DNA from: Pithys albifrons albifrons | Lineage: Eukaryota > Chordata > Aves > Passeriformes > Thamnophilidae | Direction: 5' to 3' | Length of the DNA: 64,000 nt | Assembly: GCF_047495875.1 (NCBI RefSeq) | Contig: NC_092463.1 | Coordinates: 32,491,724 to 32,555,723, forward strand | Shown: positions 36,401-48,519 of the stretch, piece after piece | Position numbering within the stretch: position 1 is the first letter of the stretch | Layout: every line of letters starts with the position of its first letter | Position numbers and translations under genes: made by a program | Notes under the pieces: model-generated | Told to the model about the DNA's origin: nothing | Database searches by the model: none | Seen by the model: the letters and a program-made list of their open reading frames with translations, nothing else

Positions 36401-39400
36401 GTATTTTAGGGTAAAGTCTTTGGAATATCTTTTCATGCACTGCCACGATCACTTGTGCCAGAATATGGTTATATTCCAAGGTAAATGAGCAGTGTATATT
36501 TTGATTTTACAGCTACTTTATATATGTATAGCATATACCCTTGTATTGAACCCTTGTCAGAAGAAGGAATGCAGGCCTGCTAAAGCTTGTGGTGGATATA
36601 AGAGTAGTTTCACCTGGGGAAGGAGGGCTACAGAAGTGAGAAGGGGAACTCAGAGCCACAGCTCGCATTCAGTTGTATTTCTTTATGCTTCTTGTCATCT
36701 GAGGAAATTATATATTAAGTTTTATAACAAAACTATGAAATAGTTTTTCTGGAAAAAACAACATTTATTCTGAGCATCAAAAGTATGTTACTGTTCTTTT
36801 CTCAGCTTTCTTGTTGATACCTGTGAATATTTGGAAGAACATGTTCATACTGAGGGACTCTTCAGGAAGTCTGGATCTCTTGTTCGTTTAAAGGCTTTAA
36901 AGGTATTCTCTAAAGCTGCTCTTTTTTTTCCTAATAAGATGCATTTCACTTCATCATCATCTACATGTGGATTCATTTCAGTCATATTCAAGTTCTAATA
37001 TTGGAAGTAGATTGGTAACATTACATGCTTTAGAAATGAGAGGAGATCTAGTACAAAAACTGACAGGCTTCCCTTTATTTTTCAATATTTTGGCCTTGTG
37101 ACTGAACAAACTCGTTAACAGTTGTGCTCACTGGATGCTGTGAGGGTATTTCTTTAGCAGAGGGTGTGTACATGGGAAACATGTAAACTCTCCCTGTGGT
37201 CTGACAGCAGTGCCTGTGTCTCATTGTAGATACTGGAGTTGGGTAACACATGACAAGGTTGAAACTGGCTATGGGGAAGATGGGACTGTCTTTTCTGACT
37301 TGGGCTCGAGGATTAATGCCTAAACTTAAAAGTCTACTGGTATGTTGAAGACTTCAAATTGTGTTTCTTATTAAAAATTTCAGAGTAAACTGGATCAAGG
37401 TGAGAACTGCCTCTCAGCTGCACTGCCCTGTGATGTTGCGGGTCTTCTCAAGCAGTTCTTTAGAGAGCTGCCAGAACCCATCCTTCCACCTCACCTGCAG
37501 GAGGGCCTTTTCAAAGCTCAGCAGCTCGGAAATGAGAAAAAAACTGCAACTGTGTTGTTGTCATGTTTGATGGCTGACAGAACAATTGAAGCTTTGAGAT
37601 ACTTTTTCAGCTTTCTGAGAACTGTGTCCTTAAGGTCAGTGTAAAGAGAGTGCTTGTAAACAGCACCTAATTCCTTTAACAGCTTCTCTTTCCAGGCAAG
37701 TGCTGTAACTTTTTGTGAGTGGTTGTTGATTTTAAGCTTTCTTATCTGCAGACATTCATTACAATTCAGTCATGGTCTTTTATTTCATAAATTCAAAGTG
37801 TTTTCTTTATGAAAGCTTAATTAGGTGGAGAATTGACTTTGGTCAAGCTGTATTGCTCATTCTTCTTTGGAAAGCAAAATTACTATAATCTAACTGGTGC
37901 CTCTGTCCTCTTGATTTCAAAGACATAGTCATGCAATTACCTGGCCTGAGATGCATAAACCTACACATTAACCTTGTTATGTAAGTGCTCAGGTGAATGA
38001 GTCCATATGTGTTTTTTTTAACTGCATTTGTCTTATTTGGCCTTTTCACTGTTGATGTCCTGATAACTTGCATAAAAAACCTTTTCTCGTTAAGATCCAA
38101 TGAAAACAAAATGGATAGCAGTAATCTGGCAGTGGTTTTTGCTCCCAACCTCTTGCACTCAAATGAAAATGAAAAGATGTCAACTAATACAGAAAAAAAA
38201 ATTCGCTTACAAGCTGCTGTTGTGGAAACTCTTATTGACCATGCAGGAGAAATTGGTAAGTTGATAAATGTTTATCAGAATGTCTCATTGCACCAACCTG
38301 TATGCAGCTTTTCTTTTCAATTTTTAATAGTAATTTAAAAAAACGTTTCTCGACTAATCTAGGACAAGTACCAGAATTTATCTTGGAAAAGATTCCTGCA
38401 ATGTTAGGTGTGGATGCCTTTCAATCTACTCCCTCACTGTGGGGCCAGGAAGACAGTGAAAATGAATCTCCCAGTGAATGTAAGAGGAGGAGGCACCGAA
38501 GTGTTGGGGGTAGGTATGTTGTATGAAGGTCTGCAAACTGACCATAGAACTGAAACCTCAGGTATCCTGATCCTAAGTACTTGCTTTGTCCAAAAGCAGA
38601 ATAGATGTCTGTGAAACTTGGGTTTGATTTGAAAACCTTAATCAGACTTCAGTAATCAGGTTACTTTATTGTATATTTACTCTGAGTTTATTCTAGTGTG
38701 TCTGTTGTCTACCAAAGAGTCTCTTTTGGTTTTCTGTGCATTTGTGAAGCCAAATTAATATTCCAGCTTTTTGTTGAGTCAACTTCAGATCCTATTGCAC
38801 AACACTATAGGTTGTGGGGGGTTTTGTTTGTTTTATTGTTTTGAGGGGGTTTTTTGCTAGTTTTGATACTTTAACACACACCTGGATAAGTCAGGTCATG
38901 ACAAAGTAAGGATACAAATGACAGGTCTGTTTTTAATTAGAGTAGCTAATTTGTGTTTTGAAATGTAATTTTGAATTGGATATTATTGGATACTGTGTGG
39001 ATCCACTGTATTGTGGATCTGGGCATTTGGAGTGGGGGTTTTTTGTTGTTGTTTGGGGTTTTTTGTTTGGTTGGGGGTTTTTGTTTTGGGGTTTTGTTTG
39101 TTTGTTTTTTCCAGTTTTCAGTAGGTTTAGGTGGGTTTTTCACCCAAAGTCTGGACAATCAAATGGTCTATTCTCTGTTCTCCACTCTCAGAGGAAAAAC
39201 TGTGAAATACAGATGTGTGATAATTCAAATCCACTTATAATGCTGATCTTCTGTGCATTGCTATAAAAATATATATTAGCTCCTGTACCTGGAGTATTAA
39301 ACCTGACAGCAATTGATATCAACTCTGTATGATTGTCTGTGTTTAGTCAAGATATGTTTCATTGTGTAATACACTTTTCCACTCAGAAGAAGGAAGACTA

Positions 39401-42400
39401 TCCTGGAGTTGCAAAGTGATAAACACGAATATTAACATTTTGAGGATAATCAGTTAGAATTTGGTAGTTCTGTGAAATAGGTTCTCATAGTAGATTCTAC
39501 TCTTTCTTCAGATGTTGTAAAACTTAGCATTACTACATTTTATTATTTTCAAAGATGAGCTTTTAGAAACTACATGATACCCACCAGATACCATAAAAGT
39601 ACCACAGCCTTGTACTTTGCTAAGCTTTCCTTTGAACATGTGGAAATACAACAGGGACTTGCAATACCACTTAATAAAAATAAGTTTCATTTTACACTTT
39701 TAAAAGCAGGAAAGCTGGTAAAATTTCATGCACGTACTCCACTGTATATGTATATACTTTCCCTTTAAAAAAAACCCAAACACCCCTAAACAAAAACATA
39801 CTTCACAGAAAAGTTGTACGTTATTTCTTTGTGAGACCAAAATTTCATACTTCTGTTTGAGCCTAACTTTGAAGCTGTAAAAGCTTTTCAGCTTTAAGTT
39901 GACTGTCCAGTAAAGTGAGAAAGTCTCTGAGACTTTCTGTGAGAGACTTGCATGGATTCCTTCTAGATTTGCCTACAAGAAACCAGAAGGCATACAATTT
40001 ATAACGACCAGTAGATTTCTCTACAAGAAACTTCTGTTGTCTGTGCAGTGTGGTTTGGAATTTGTGTGGTGCTTTTTTGCTTTGGTTTGGTCTTGTTTTG
40101 TGGTGTTTTTTTGTGGTGTTGGTTGGTTGGTTTGTTGGTATGGTTTTTGTTGGGTTTACTGTGAAAGCAATAAAAACTGTAGTGGTGAGATGATCTGGAC
40201 TATGGTTTTTGGTACATGAAACAACCATTTAAGCTGATTTACTTTATTTCTCCCTGAAAAGGATACCAGTTAAACTTGAGTTGAAAATAGAGCAAGACAA
40301 ACTTCACATTTAAATTTGATTGCTCGGTGTGTCTTGCATTTCAGATATTGTTAGTGGAGCGTTGAATAAATTTAAATCTAACAGAACACCCTCCACTACA
40401 CCTCAGCAAGACAGAAGCGGTAGGTATTGGTGTATTTGTACTCAATAAAGCCCATGCAGTATCTTCTGTATTTGTTAACTATATTCCACTTTTTTTTAAC
40501 TGAAGAATTAGAACTTAGTTGAAGATAAATAATTGAACTTAAATTCTTTAAAACTGCGAATGTAGATACATATTTATTGAGGATACTGCATTTTCAGTAA
40601 TTCTTGGAGCAGCTCCAATCACTGCACCAGGGGCCTGCATGGTTTAGCCTCTGGGACTGCACAAACAGCTTGCAGTTTTTAGCTAATGCGCACTGAGGCT
40701 TCAGTGCAGTAGTGCAGCGATTTTTCGTCTTCGGAATGAATTTGCCAGGACTGAAATTCTTTCACACTTTCTCTGTCTCTTAACCTTCGGGAAGATGACT
40801 TACTTTTACTTCTTCCTAATACCTGTATTTTTATTAATATGTGGGTTTGAATTTCCTTTCTTGTACTCTAAACTTGCAAAAAAAACCTAAGCCATTCTGA
40901 TTACTTTGCCTGTTCAAAATGCATGCACTTTGGCTAAGCTTTTACAACAGTTTTCTTTCAGAGTTAGAAAAACCTCAAACAACTATTTATTTTAGTAAAC
41001 TGAAGCTTTTAAGCTGTTACTACAAATTTTTTCTTTATTTCAGTCCTTTCATCAGTGACTCCAATGGTTCTTACTCCAAGTACCAAGCGTAAGCTTCCAA
41101 CTGATTGCTCTCAGGGCTTATCCAGCAAGAAGAGACGGTCTTTTAAGCACAGTTTTGCTCTTGAGTTCTTGCCAAGTAGCATTTTTAACAGCAGCTCAAC
41201 ACCAGCATCAGGTACAGTGCCTTCAGTTTTTCCTTGTTGCTTGAAGGGGTTGTTTGTGGCTTTTTAATTTAAGTGTACAGACTATTGTTCTTGTTAGGCA
41301 GTCGTTAATGCCCATTACTTGCACTACTTCCCCATCTTAGTAAATAGTATATGTTTTTGTTCATCACTACTGTCATGTCACATGGATTGAATGAAAGCAC
41401 AATTCTGTTTCATGTTTTCTCTGTTCAATTAATCTCTGACTTGCAGCCCTGATGTCCCTTTACCTTTTTCACTCCCTCTGTATAACTGAGGTTATACTTC
41501 TGTTTCAGCACACAAATCCATGAAGACTGCCTCTGCTTCCAACCTCTTGAAAGTTGTAGCCTTTGTCTCCTAAATATGCTTAAATAGCCAATCTTAGCTC
41601 TATGTGAAATGTAAATGTTGTGTAAGAAACCAATCGCTTCTTTTTTTTCTCAAGATGCTGAATAATCTCAAAACTCTGAGAAATTTTTTTACTTTTATTT
41701 GATAGTGCTTTAGAACCACTTTATTCTACTAAAGTGCTTCCAACTGTCAGGGTCTTCTGCAGATCCTGTTTTATTTTTATTTGGTTCTTTAATGTCCTGC
41801 CAACTGAAGTTAGACTGAAAAAAATATCTAGATTGCTGTTTGTTTTGCCTGAAGATTATTTTTATCCCCTATCAAATGACTGGTATAAAACGTACTGCTG
41901 TTTTTATTAAATCATTTCATTTTCTCTGAAATTCTTGTTTCTATGAATCAGCAAATCAAAACAATGACATTTTAGAAAGATAATAATGCATGCGTCTTAT
42001 AAAGTTCAGTAGTAGAGCAGCAACTCCCTTCTTTATTGTTGCTTTGGCCGTTCCAGTTAGGTATGTTAAAAAAATAATACTGCAAATAATGTTGAGACTG
42101 AATCTAATTTTTCTTATTAAGCTCTTAAATTTGAGGAACTGATCTGACGTTAACAGTGTGGAAACTTCTTTGAGGTAGTGATGTCAGTAAGGAGCATGTT
42201 ATTAATTGCATTCCAGACACTTCCATGATGCTACAAGCAACAGCTTCATTTAATATTAAAGTGGAAGTCAAAGTAATTTCAAGCCAGCACTCCACAAAAG
42301 AAGCAAACAAATCCTGTGCTGTTTAAAATCCTACTCTTTTTTGTGTGAGCTGTTGAATCTTTACCTGAAAAAATGTGACTATTTTAAATTCATATAAATA

Positions 42401-45400
42401 TAATTCTGTTCCTGTAGTTCGTTTTGAAGCAAGTCCTTGTGTGTCTCTCGAGTCATCACAAACCTCACTATCTCCTTCAACCACGGATGAAAATCATCGG
42501 TCTAGTACAGGGAACAGAAGAAGTAAAAAGCTTGCAAGCAAAAAATTATACAGGTAATTTGCCTGAATTCTTAGATTGAAAGATATATTGGAAAGATAGA
42601 TCTGGACCTCTTGACTGATATGTGAAATCTCAGCCTGTCTCTGAAATTACCTTTTTTGGTAGCAACTTGTATAGTAATCCTTAAATCACCAGATCTTGCA
42701 ATGTGGCAAAAATGGAGCTCAAAACAAAATAAGATCTGGGACAGTAGCTTCCTGTGCCTAGTAAAAAAAGGTTGGCAAGAAGGCAACAAAGTATGTAAAA
42801 CTAGAAATAACCATGACAGTCATGTTGTGTTCTTTGCCCTCCTGAAGAGCTTTTCATGTGTCACTTCTTCCTCTCTCCTTCCAGGGCTGAATCAGGAAAG
42901 ACAGGTTGTTTCTCTCCAAAGATAAGCCGAAAAGAAATGGTTCGTAGATCATTACGCTTGAAATTTGGTTTGGGGAAAAGCAACAGAGAAATGGTAAGTA
43001 TTCTGTTTCTAACCCAGTCTTGTTAGTGTGCAGATTTTTAATCCAAAGTTTTGGGCATTGATACTCAGTAGCAGGAAGAGCTTACTTTGTAATGGATCAC
43101 AGTATTAAGTAGACCTACTTGCTGTCAAGTACAAGAGGTCTGAGGTTTATTTTCACATCAGTAACTGAGTAACTTGTCCTGTGTTTGGCTGACATGAGGC
43201 AAGAGTCTGAGGGAAGGGCAGCAACCCTGAATTGGCCAAGGAGCGACTGCATGCCATATAGTGATAAGCTTTTTGAAAAGTAGCTACTGCTCAGGGGCTT
43301 GTTGAGAATTTATCTATGTGTTGTAAGTGGTGGCCTTTGAATCATGTGTGGATTTGGGGGGGTTTGTTTACTTTTATCTGATGTGTGTGTGTCTCTTTCC
43401 CTTTTTTACCTTTCCAATTCCCTCCCTCATTTTGTTGGGGAATGGGGAAAGTGAGCACGTGGTTGGATGGGAGCTTGCCTGCCAGCTGGGATCAACCCCC
43501 ACACACACTTGTGATCAGTAGGTCTCACAGCTCCTGAACTTCTGACCTTGCAACGCCTGTGCACAGAATCACTGTGTTCAGGGTGTGATTCAGTCTGCCT
43601 TACTGCAGGTAGGCTGTTCCCTGCCTAGGTCTACAAAGAATCAAGGGAAGATAAAATATGGCCACAAAAAGACTGCACTGGCTGATTTGCATAGCCTTTT
43701 TCCTGGAGGTTCCTCTGTGGGTGAGATGACAAGTTTATATAAAACCAACTAACGCTTTGTGTTTGTTCAAGAATGTTGTATCAGGATGTGCAGTCGGTAA
43801 CAGATCTGAAAATATTGGAAGGCGTCTTGCAAGTCAGCAAGGTTTGGAAAGCCGAACAGAATGTGCAAAACGAGATGTTCTCTTCAGCCCATATGTCAAT
43901 GAAAAATTCCCTAAGAGAGGTAATTATCTTACCAAATATATTAGATCTGGAAAACTTTTGTTTTTGTAAAGCAAAAGTAACTTTTTGGATAAAAGTATAA
44001 AAGCAATTGGATTAAAAGTCAGAAGTTACTTGAGTGTTAGTGGCTTATGGGGAAAAAGAATTGGTTTAGGACAGGCTTGTTGTGTTTCTAGTGTATTTTA
44101 GTAGTTGTCTTTTGTTTGTGAAACAAGCTGAGATGCATGATTTCAGTTTTTAATCTTTTCCACATTTCTGAAATTTAAGGGAGTACCAGTGTCTTTAAAT
44201 TCAGTGCTGCTTTGATAATTAGATTTTTAGTAAGAATTTTGCCTATAATTATTGTTAAAATTGCTAGATATTATTCTTAAACACTGATATTTATTTTAAG
44301 GTTCAAGGAATGTAAGCAAGTCAGAAGAAAACTTGCTGACTCCAAAATGTCCCAGTAAGGTGGTTCACCGAATGTCATGGAATAGTCCTGCTGTTACGGA
44401 TGCTCAGGTGATCAGCAAGAATAAGCAAATCCTGCCAGGACACCCTGAAATGAGAGTTGGCTCTTCAGAATCTGCTTTGATATCTGGAAAGCCACCAATT
44501 GTTCCAGATGAATTCAAATCCGCAACTGTAAGCAAACAAGACAACAGCTTGGAACTTGTGCTTTGTGAAGAGAAAAGTAATTCAGCTGCAGAAACATTAC
44601 TGAAAGTTAAGCAAGCGTTCTCTGCATCTGGAAGTGCTATTCACACCTTGATAGGTGATAAATCTTCCCTTGTGAATGTGGCAGGTGAACCATTAAATGA
44701 AACTCTGTGTCCCACAGGGCTCAGTCCAGCGAAAGAATTGTTAACTGAAGAAGTTTCTGAAAATCTAGCAAATGTAAAATCCAGAGAGTTGTTGCACCAA
44801 TTTAATCAATCTGCTGATGATAAACAGCAGTCAAAAACCCCTGAAATTAAAGTTTTGGAGAAAAGAAACTTCAAAACTTCTATCGAGATTGAACTTCAGG
44901 TCCCAAAACTAGATACAAAAAAAGTAACAGAATTTCCTATGCCTGAAGTACTGGACAGGGAAAACAAATTGACTGTTCAAAACAGTTCAACAAAAGATAA
45001 CTTAAACAAATTAGATTTCTTTGGAAAAAAAGAGGAAATAGAAATAATACACTCACAAACAGCTGAAAACTGTGTGCTAAAGTGCTGTAATTTGGAAGAA
45101 GGTATTGCTGAAGTTGCTTTGACAGGTCAGCTTCCTACTTTACAGTTGCCTAAATCCCAAAACGAAGTTGGCAACCAGTACTTGAAAGCTGAAAATTCTG
45201 ATAAAACTTTAACTAAAACATCAACTGTTTCTGACCATGGAAAGGTTTCTGACCACATACAGTGGTTCAACAAGCTTTCATTAAATGATCCTAGTTCTGC
45301 AAGCAGAACTAAACCACCTCTGAAGTTTCAGCGTACTCCAGTCAGGCAGTCTGTAAGAAGAATGAATTCCTTGTTAGAGGCTAACAGACGATCCATAAGC

Positions 45401-45883
45401 TCTCAGTCCCTTAAATCAAGCACTGCTGGTTCACCACTTGTTAAGTCTTTGAGCTATGATTCTGCACTATTCTCCTGCACAGAAAAGCCCTCAAAGAATT
45501 CCATGGTTTTGCCATGCAGGAGTGAAAGTACATATGACCAAATTTCTGTATCTCCTAAGCAGCTAGACATAACATCCAAATCATGTTGCAGACCATCAAA
45601 TCCATCAAACAAGCCTGATGTTTTGGTCAGACCTGCTGGAATCCATGATCAAAAAGTGACTGTTCTTTCATCAAAGTCTGTTCTAGAAGATCTAACCAAT
45701 CATGAAATGGTTAAATCCAGTTTGAAAGTTAACACAAATATAAATATTCGAGATGCTGCCCCAGAAAAATCTACAATCACAAGAAGTGCTCCAGGAAAAG
45801 AAAGAGTTCGTTATAGAGGTTCTCCAAAGAATCCAATATCTAAAGTGAAACTGCTACCAGCTACAAAGCCAGTAGACTTATAA
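33306..45883 (+). CDS. ARHGAP11A: Rho GTPase-activating protein 11A, complete gene (12 coding exons)
   Basis: Coding exons are 33306-33434, 36410-36480, 36806-36902, 37384-37634, 38095-38255, 38363-38509, 40345-40419, 41044-41211, 42418-42553, 42885-42993, 43772-43919 and 44301-45883. All introns have GT/AG ends and phases agree, giving 3,075 bases: 1,024 codons plus stop, against about 1,023 residues in human. The RhoGAP domain spans roughly residues 46-235: arginine finger R87 in [18 protein letters not shown] at 124-134, and [14 protein letters not shown] at 190-203. The protein stimulates GTP hydrolysis on RhoA and, from work in mammals, acts in the nucleus and at the cleavage site in mitosis. 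The C-terminal two thirds is Ser/Lys-rich and probably disordered, with over half of the protein in the last exon. The start was chosen because the N-terminus ([21 protein letters not shown]) aligns with the conserved vertebrate one. No frameshift or stop interrupts it. SCG5 follows in the same direction. Confidence 0.96.
33435..35699 (+). other. ARHGAP11A: ARHGAP11A intron 1, proximal part
   Basis: Intronic sequence. The first 200 bases continue the CpG island; beyond that it is AT-rich and I see no further element before the probable LTR. Confidence 0.8.
35700..36053 (+). mobile_element. Probable solo LTR in ARHGAP11A intron 1
   Basis: A block of distinct, moderately GC-rich composition contains a TATA-like box (ATTATAAAAGC near 35,910), a polyadenylation signal ATTAAA near 35,981, a downstream R/U5-like segment and a CA end (TTTTACGGCAACA at about 36,053). 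These are in LTR order in plus orientation. I could not find the matching TG start or a target duplication, so the 5' border is a guess. It lies about 360 bases before exon 2. Confidence 0.5.
36410..36480 (+). CDS. ARHGAP11A: ARHGAP11A coding exon 2
   Basis: Encodes residues 44-66 and two bases of codon 67, beginning [12 protein letters not shown] and ending PEYGYIP. It is the start of the RhoGAP domain. Acceptor TGTATTTTAG, donor AAG/GTAAAT. Confidence 0.93.
36806..36902 (+). CDS. ARHGAP11A: ARHGAP11A coding exon 3 (arginine finger)
   Basis: Completes Ser67 and encodes residues 68-99. It contains [11 protein letters not shown], in which R87 is the catalytic arginine finger inserted into the GTPase active site. 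Acceptor TTTTCTCAG, donor AAG/GTATTC. Confidence 0.95.
37384..37634 (+). CDS. ARHGAP11A: ARHGAP11A coding exon 4
   Basis: Encodes residues 100-182 plus two bases of codon 183, with the RhoGAP core motif [15 protein letters not shown] at 120-134. Acceptor AAAAATTTCAG, donor AAG/GTCAGT. Confidence 0.95.
38095..38255 (+). CDS. ARHGAP11A: ARHGAP11A coding exon 5
   Basis: Completes Arg183 and encodes the end of the RhoGAP fold, with the conserved [17 protein letters not shown] block (187-203) and [20 protein letters not shown]. Acceptor TTCTCGTTAAG, donor TTG/GTAAGT. An overlapping frame continues open upstream of the acceptor but is intronic. Confidence 0.95.
38363..38509 (+). CDS. ARHGAP11A: ARHGAP11A coding exon 6
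   Basis: Encodes [16 protein letters not shown] and the following acidic stretch, ending in KRRRHRSVG with a basic cluster that could serve in nuclear localisation. The donor choice GGG-G/GTAGGT is set by phase with exon 7. Acceptor CTAATCTAG. Confidence 0.92.
38510..40344 (+). other. ARHGAP11A: ARHGAP11A intron 6
   Basis: A 1.8-kb intron without a gene. It contains three G/T-rich stretches on the coding strand, near 38,814-38,860, 39,028-39,113 and 40,037-40,152, described under findings. Otherwise AT-rich. Confidence 0.8.
40345..40419 (+). CDS. ARHGAP11A: ARHGAP11A coding exon 7
   Basis: A 75-base exon encoding [20 protein letters not shown] and the following DRS. Acceptor TTGCATTTCAG, donor GCG/GTAGGT. 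The ALNKFK-NRTPS block is shared with mammalian orthologues. Confidence 0.93.
41044..41211 (+). CDS. ARHGAP11A: ARHGAP11A coding exon 8
   Basis: Encodes a segment with [26 protein letters not shown] and FNSSSTPAS. The two Lys/Arg clusters are candidate nuclear localisation signals. Acceptor CTTTATTTCAG, donor CAG/GTACAG. Confidence 0.93.
41212..42417 (+). other. ARHGAP11A: ARHGAP11A intron 8
   Basis: A 1.2-kb AT-rich intron; I see no repeat or gene in it. Confidence 0.8.
42418..42553 (+). CDS. ARHGAP11A: ARHGAP11A coding exon 9
   Basis: Encodes a Ser/Thr-rich segment ([18 protein letters not shown]) and the basic end [12 protein letters not shown]. Acceptor CTGTTCCTGTAG, donor CAG/GTAATT. 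Confidence 0.92.
42885..42993 (+). CDS. ARHGAP11A: ARHGAP11A coding exon 10
   Basis: Encodes [18 protein letters not shown] then [12 protein letters not shown], a conserved basic motif. Acceptor CTCTCCTTCCAG, donor ATG/GTAAGT. Confidence 0.93.
43393..43507 (+). mobile_element. LTR 3'-end fragment in ARHGAP11A intron 10
   Basis: The segment TTCCAATTCCCTCCCTCATT, GGGGAAAGTGAGCACGTGG and CCAGCTGGGATCAACCCCCA parallels the 3' terminus of the ERVL-like LTR at 19,895-20,303 (which ends with a GTGAGTGAGTGGCTG and GCTGGGGTTGAACCACA series). Only about 115 bases remain. Confidence 0.5.
43772..43919 (+). CDS. ARHGAP11A: ARHGAP11A coding exon 11
   Basis: Encodes [20 protein letters not shown], the [19 protein letters not shown] segment and EKFPKRG. 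The blocks match the vertebrate orthologue pattern. Acceptor TTTGTTCAAG, donor GAG/GTAATT. Confidence 0.93.
44301..45883 (+). CDS. ARHGAP11A: ARHGAP11A coding exon 12 (terminal)
   Basis: The terminal exon encodes the last 527 residues or so in one uninterrupted frame. It is Ser, Lys, Asn and Thr rich without an identifiable folded domain. Conserved islands include [14 protein letters not shown] near its start and [20 protein letters not shown] in its second half, the latter with RTP and RRMNS sites that look like targets of proline-directed and basophilic kinases. The TAA stop is at 45,881-45,883. Acceptor TTTATTTTAAG. Confidence 0.95.
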
Positions 45884-46935
45884 GATCAAATGTGGTGGCT
45901 AAATGGGTTCATTGTAGCTTGGTTAATCTTTGGAAAAATCTTTGTATGATTTTTTTTAGCCATAATTATTTCTAATTTTTGATTTATTTTAACTGTATGA
46001 GTCATGGAGATGTACAAATATCAGTTTGTTTTATGTTGAGGTTTTCTTCATTTACTGAAATTTCTGTAAGTGCCAGTCGGTTCAACGAATTTTACTTCCA
46101 AAACAAAACCAACCTGTTTACAAATGTTTGTGTTAGATTACCATAGGTTCTAAAAACATTCAGAATTTCCTAAAACAGTTTTTGCAGCATTTAGACTAAG
46201 TACCAAGTTTAAAAAAACCCACCAAACTTCTCGAATATTTAAAACTGGTAACAGACACGTGAAAGAAAGTATCTTGATGCTTAGTAGTGGTAGTTAAAAT
46301 TATTTACTTTTTAGTTTTAAGTGTATTGTACTTGATACTACTAAGTTGGATCTTACATGAGCTGTGCCTCTTTTTAGACAATGTTCCTTATTTCTACTGG
46401 AGTAAATTGTGAGTATATTTTCCTTGTTGAGTAGGTAAATATCAAAATATAATTCACATGTGTGCACACACTGGAGAATTATTAGAACACATGAAAAAAA
46501 ATGTGAAGTTTATTCAAGAAGCAAAAAGTCTTAAAAACTTCATCCAGTGATGTGTTCTGCAGCAGGTACCAAGTATTTTCAGTTTTGAGCAGTAAAATGT
46601 TTTATCTAAATACGAGAGGGGAGTTTTAACTTATTTTTAGAGCAGTACAATAGTGTGAACTAGATGGTGCAGAAGCTGAGTTTAGATGCTGAAAGGGTTG
46701 CAAGAGATGAATGTAAGAAGCCATAGTGTGTTAAAAGTTGATTTGCACAAGCAAATGTTTACATTTTTTAGAATGAAAACTGTTTATGTCTGTCATCATT
46801 TGTGAAATTATTTAAGAGTTAACACTTGAAACTGTTCATTAGCCTTTTATATGTGCGAATTGCTTACTGGCAAACTGTTAGAGCTGAAGCACTGGATATT
46901 TTTGGTTTTAATAAAACCATTGTTTTTTTCCCCTT
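45884..46935 (+). other. ARHGAP11A: ARHGAP11A 3' untranslated region
   Basis: About 1.05 kb of AT-rich sequence between the stop codon and the first strong polyadenylation signal. Several ATTTA-like and TTTTTAA tracts are present, of the kind seen in unstable transcripts. The 3' limit is inferred from the signal. Confidence 0.7.
46910..46915 (+). terminator. ARHGAP11A: Polyadenylation signal AATAAA of ARHGAP11A
   Basis: AATAAA is followed within about 10 bases by a T-rich tract (TTGTTTTTTTCCCC) and a TG-containing stretch, the usual layout of a cleavage site. Confidence 0.75.
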
Positions 46936-48500
46936 TTCTGAGCTTATTCTTCTGTAATGACTTAGAATGTTAGAGTCTGTTACTATATGCAGACTGTTGA
47001 CACCAAAATTACTAAGTCTGAGGAAACAAGTCAGAAGCGAATCTGTCCTGCCTGTCCTCTTTGTTCATCTTAGATACATGATGGTAATTCTCACAACTAG
47101 CAAAAGGTGTGATGCCTCATCGTCTATCAGCAGTAGTCTTTGAACTTCTTAAACCCTGCTTCCTTCCCCTGGTGTCTACCAGTTTGCAAGTTGAATTGGT
47201 TCAGTTGGTTTGTCTGGTGGAAACCTCTTCCCTCACTCTGTTGCTACATTATTGTTAAGATCTAACATTAGGAAACCAGCCATGAGAAGATGTTAACAAG
47301 ATTGCTTGATGTTGTGGCCAAGTATGGGAAGCTTCAGTTTTATGAAATTACGGAGTCAATGTAACAGTTCACCACCATCCAAAGAGGAATCACCTGCTCT
47401 TGGCGACGTGCTCCTCCCCTCTGCCTTTAGCTGGTGCTGGCAGATCCTTTGGTAAATTGAATGCAGGCACCAGAGCACCACAGTTTGTAACATCTCACTG
47501 AGGTAAATAAAGAGCAGCAAAATACCTTTCACCTGTCACAGTGGATGCAAGGAGGTAGGAGCTGAAATTAGGACAGAAGGAAATAAAGGCAATGTCAGGA
47601 AGGAAATAAGGTCTGGCTCCTGTAATAGTGAGCTGTCACATCAATTTTTGTTTGAAAGAGTAAGACTTGAGGTTTTATTTTTTCCCCTGTTAGTATGTAC
47701 CAAAAGTTTTGAATGCTAATGCAGCTTTGACAATGTGCTCTGGCTGGAGCAGTAACCTGCTTTTGATCATCAATGCAAGCCAGTCTTAAACCACTAGATG
47801 AAGAAAGCCTTAAACACCAGAGAAAAAATTGTCAAAGTTTAGGCTCTATTTTTACAGGTTTTGCAGGACAGTTGGAGATACACATCCATTTATATAAAGT
47901 TGATTATATTTTGCAGAAAGAAACAGATGCCAAGTAGAAGTCCCTACTGCTTAGTCCTGCAAGTTACAGACTCATATAATGTACTAGAGAACAGCAAAAA
48001 GAGACAATAGTCTACATTTGAAAGTGTAGGTTATGGGTCTGTTGTGGTTTGTGCAACATAATCTCAGAGCTGTTGTGTAGATAGCTGTCCTAAAACGTAT
48101 AGCCACATGGTGCCACATTCCTGTCAGTAGCAGCGAAGATGTGATACATAAACTAGCCTTTAGAAGTCCCCATTTTGCCAAGTGCTATTAAACAATAGAC
48201 TTCATTTAGCAAGATCCTTTTATAGTTGTCTCTTGGTAACCTCTGCTACCGAGGATGTGTATAGATTTGCTTACTCTGGGGACCTTCACCTGTAAACCCT
48301 TGGAGACAGTTCCCATGTTGATACCTTGTAAACCTGTAGTTAATTTACACTATCATTCCCTGAATAAACCGTTATATTCTGGGGAGAGAAATCAGAGGAA
48401 AGACAGATACAATCCCAGGAATATGTAGTGTCTTATTTCTGTAACCGTTAATCCATCAAACTCCTTCAGTTTTATTTTTAGACTATTGTGTTTAGCTGGA
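46936..48500. other. Intergenic spacer ARHGAP11A to SCG5
   Basis: About 1.6 kb without recognised gene, repeat or RNA. It must hold the distal SCG5 promoter, but I cannot point to specific sites. Confidence 0.6.
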
Positions 48501-48519
48501 AAGGGCTATCTTTAATATC

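Noticed and set aside
37843..38148. Minus-strand 101-codon frame
   Set aside because: It is antisense to ARHGAP11A exon 5 and its flanking intron; a shadow of the real exon.
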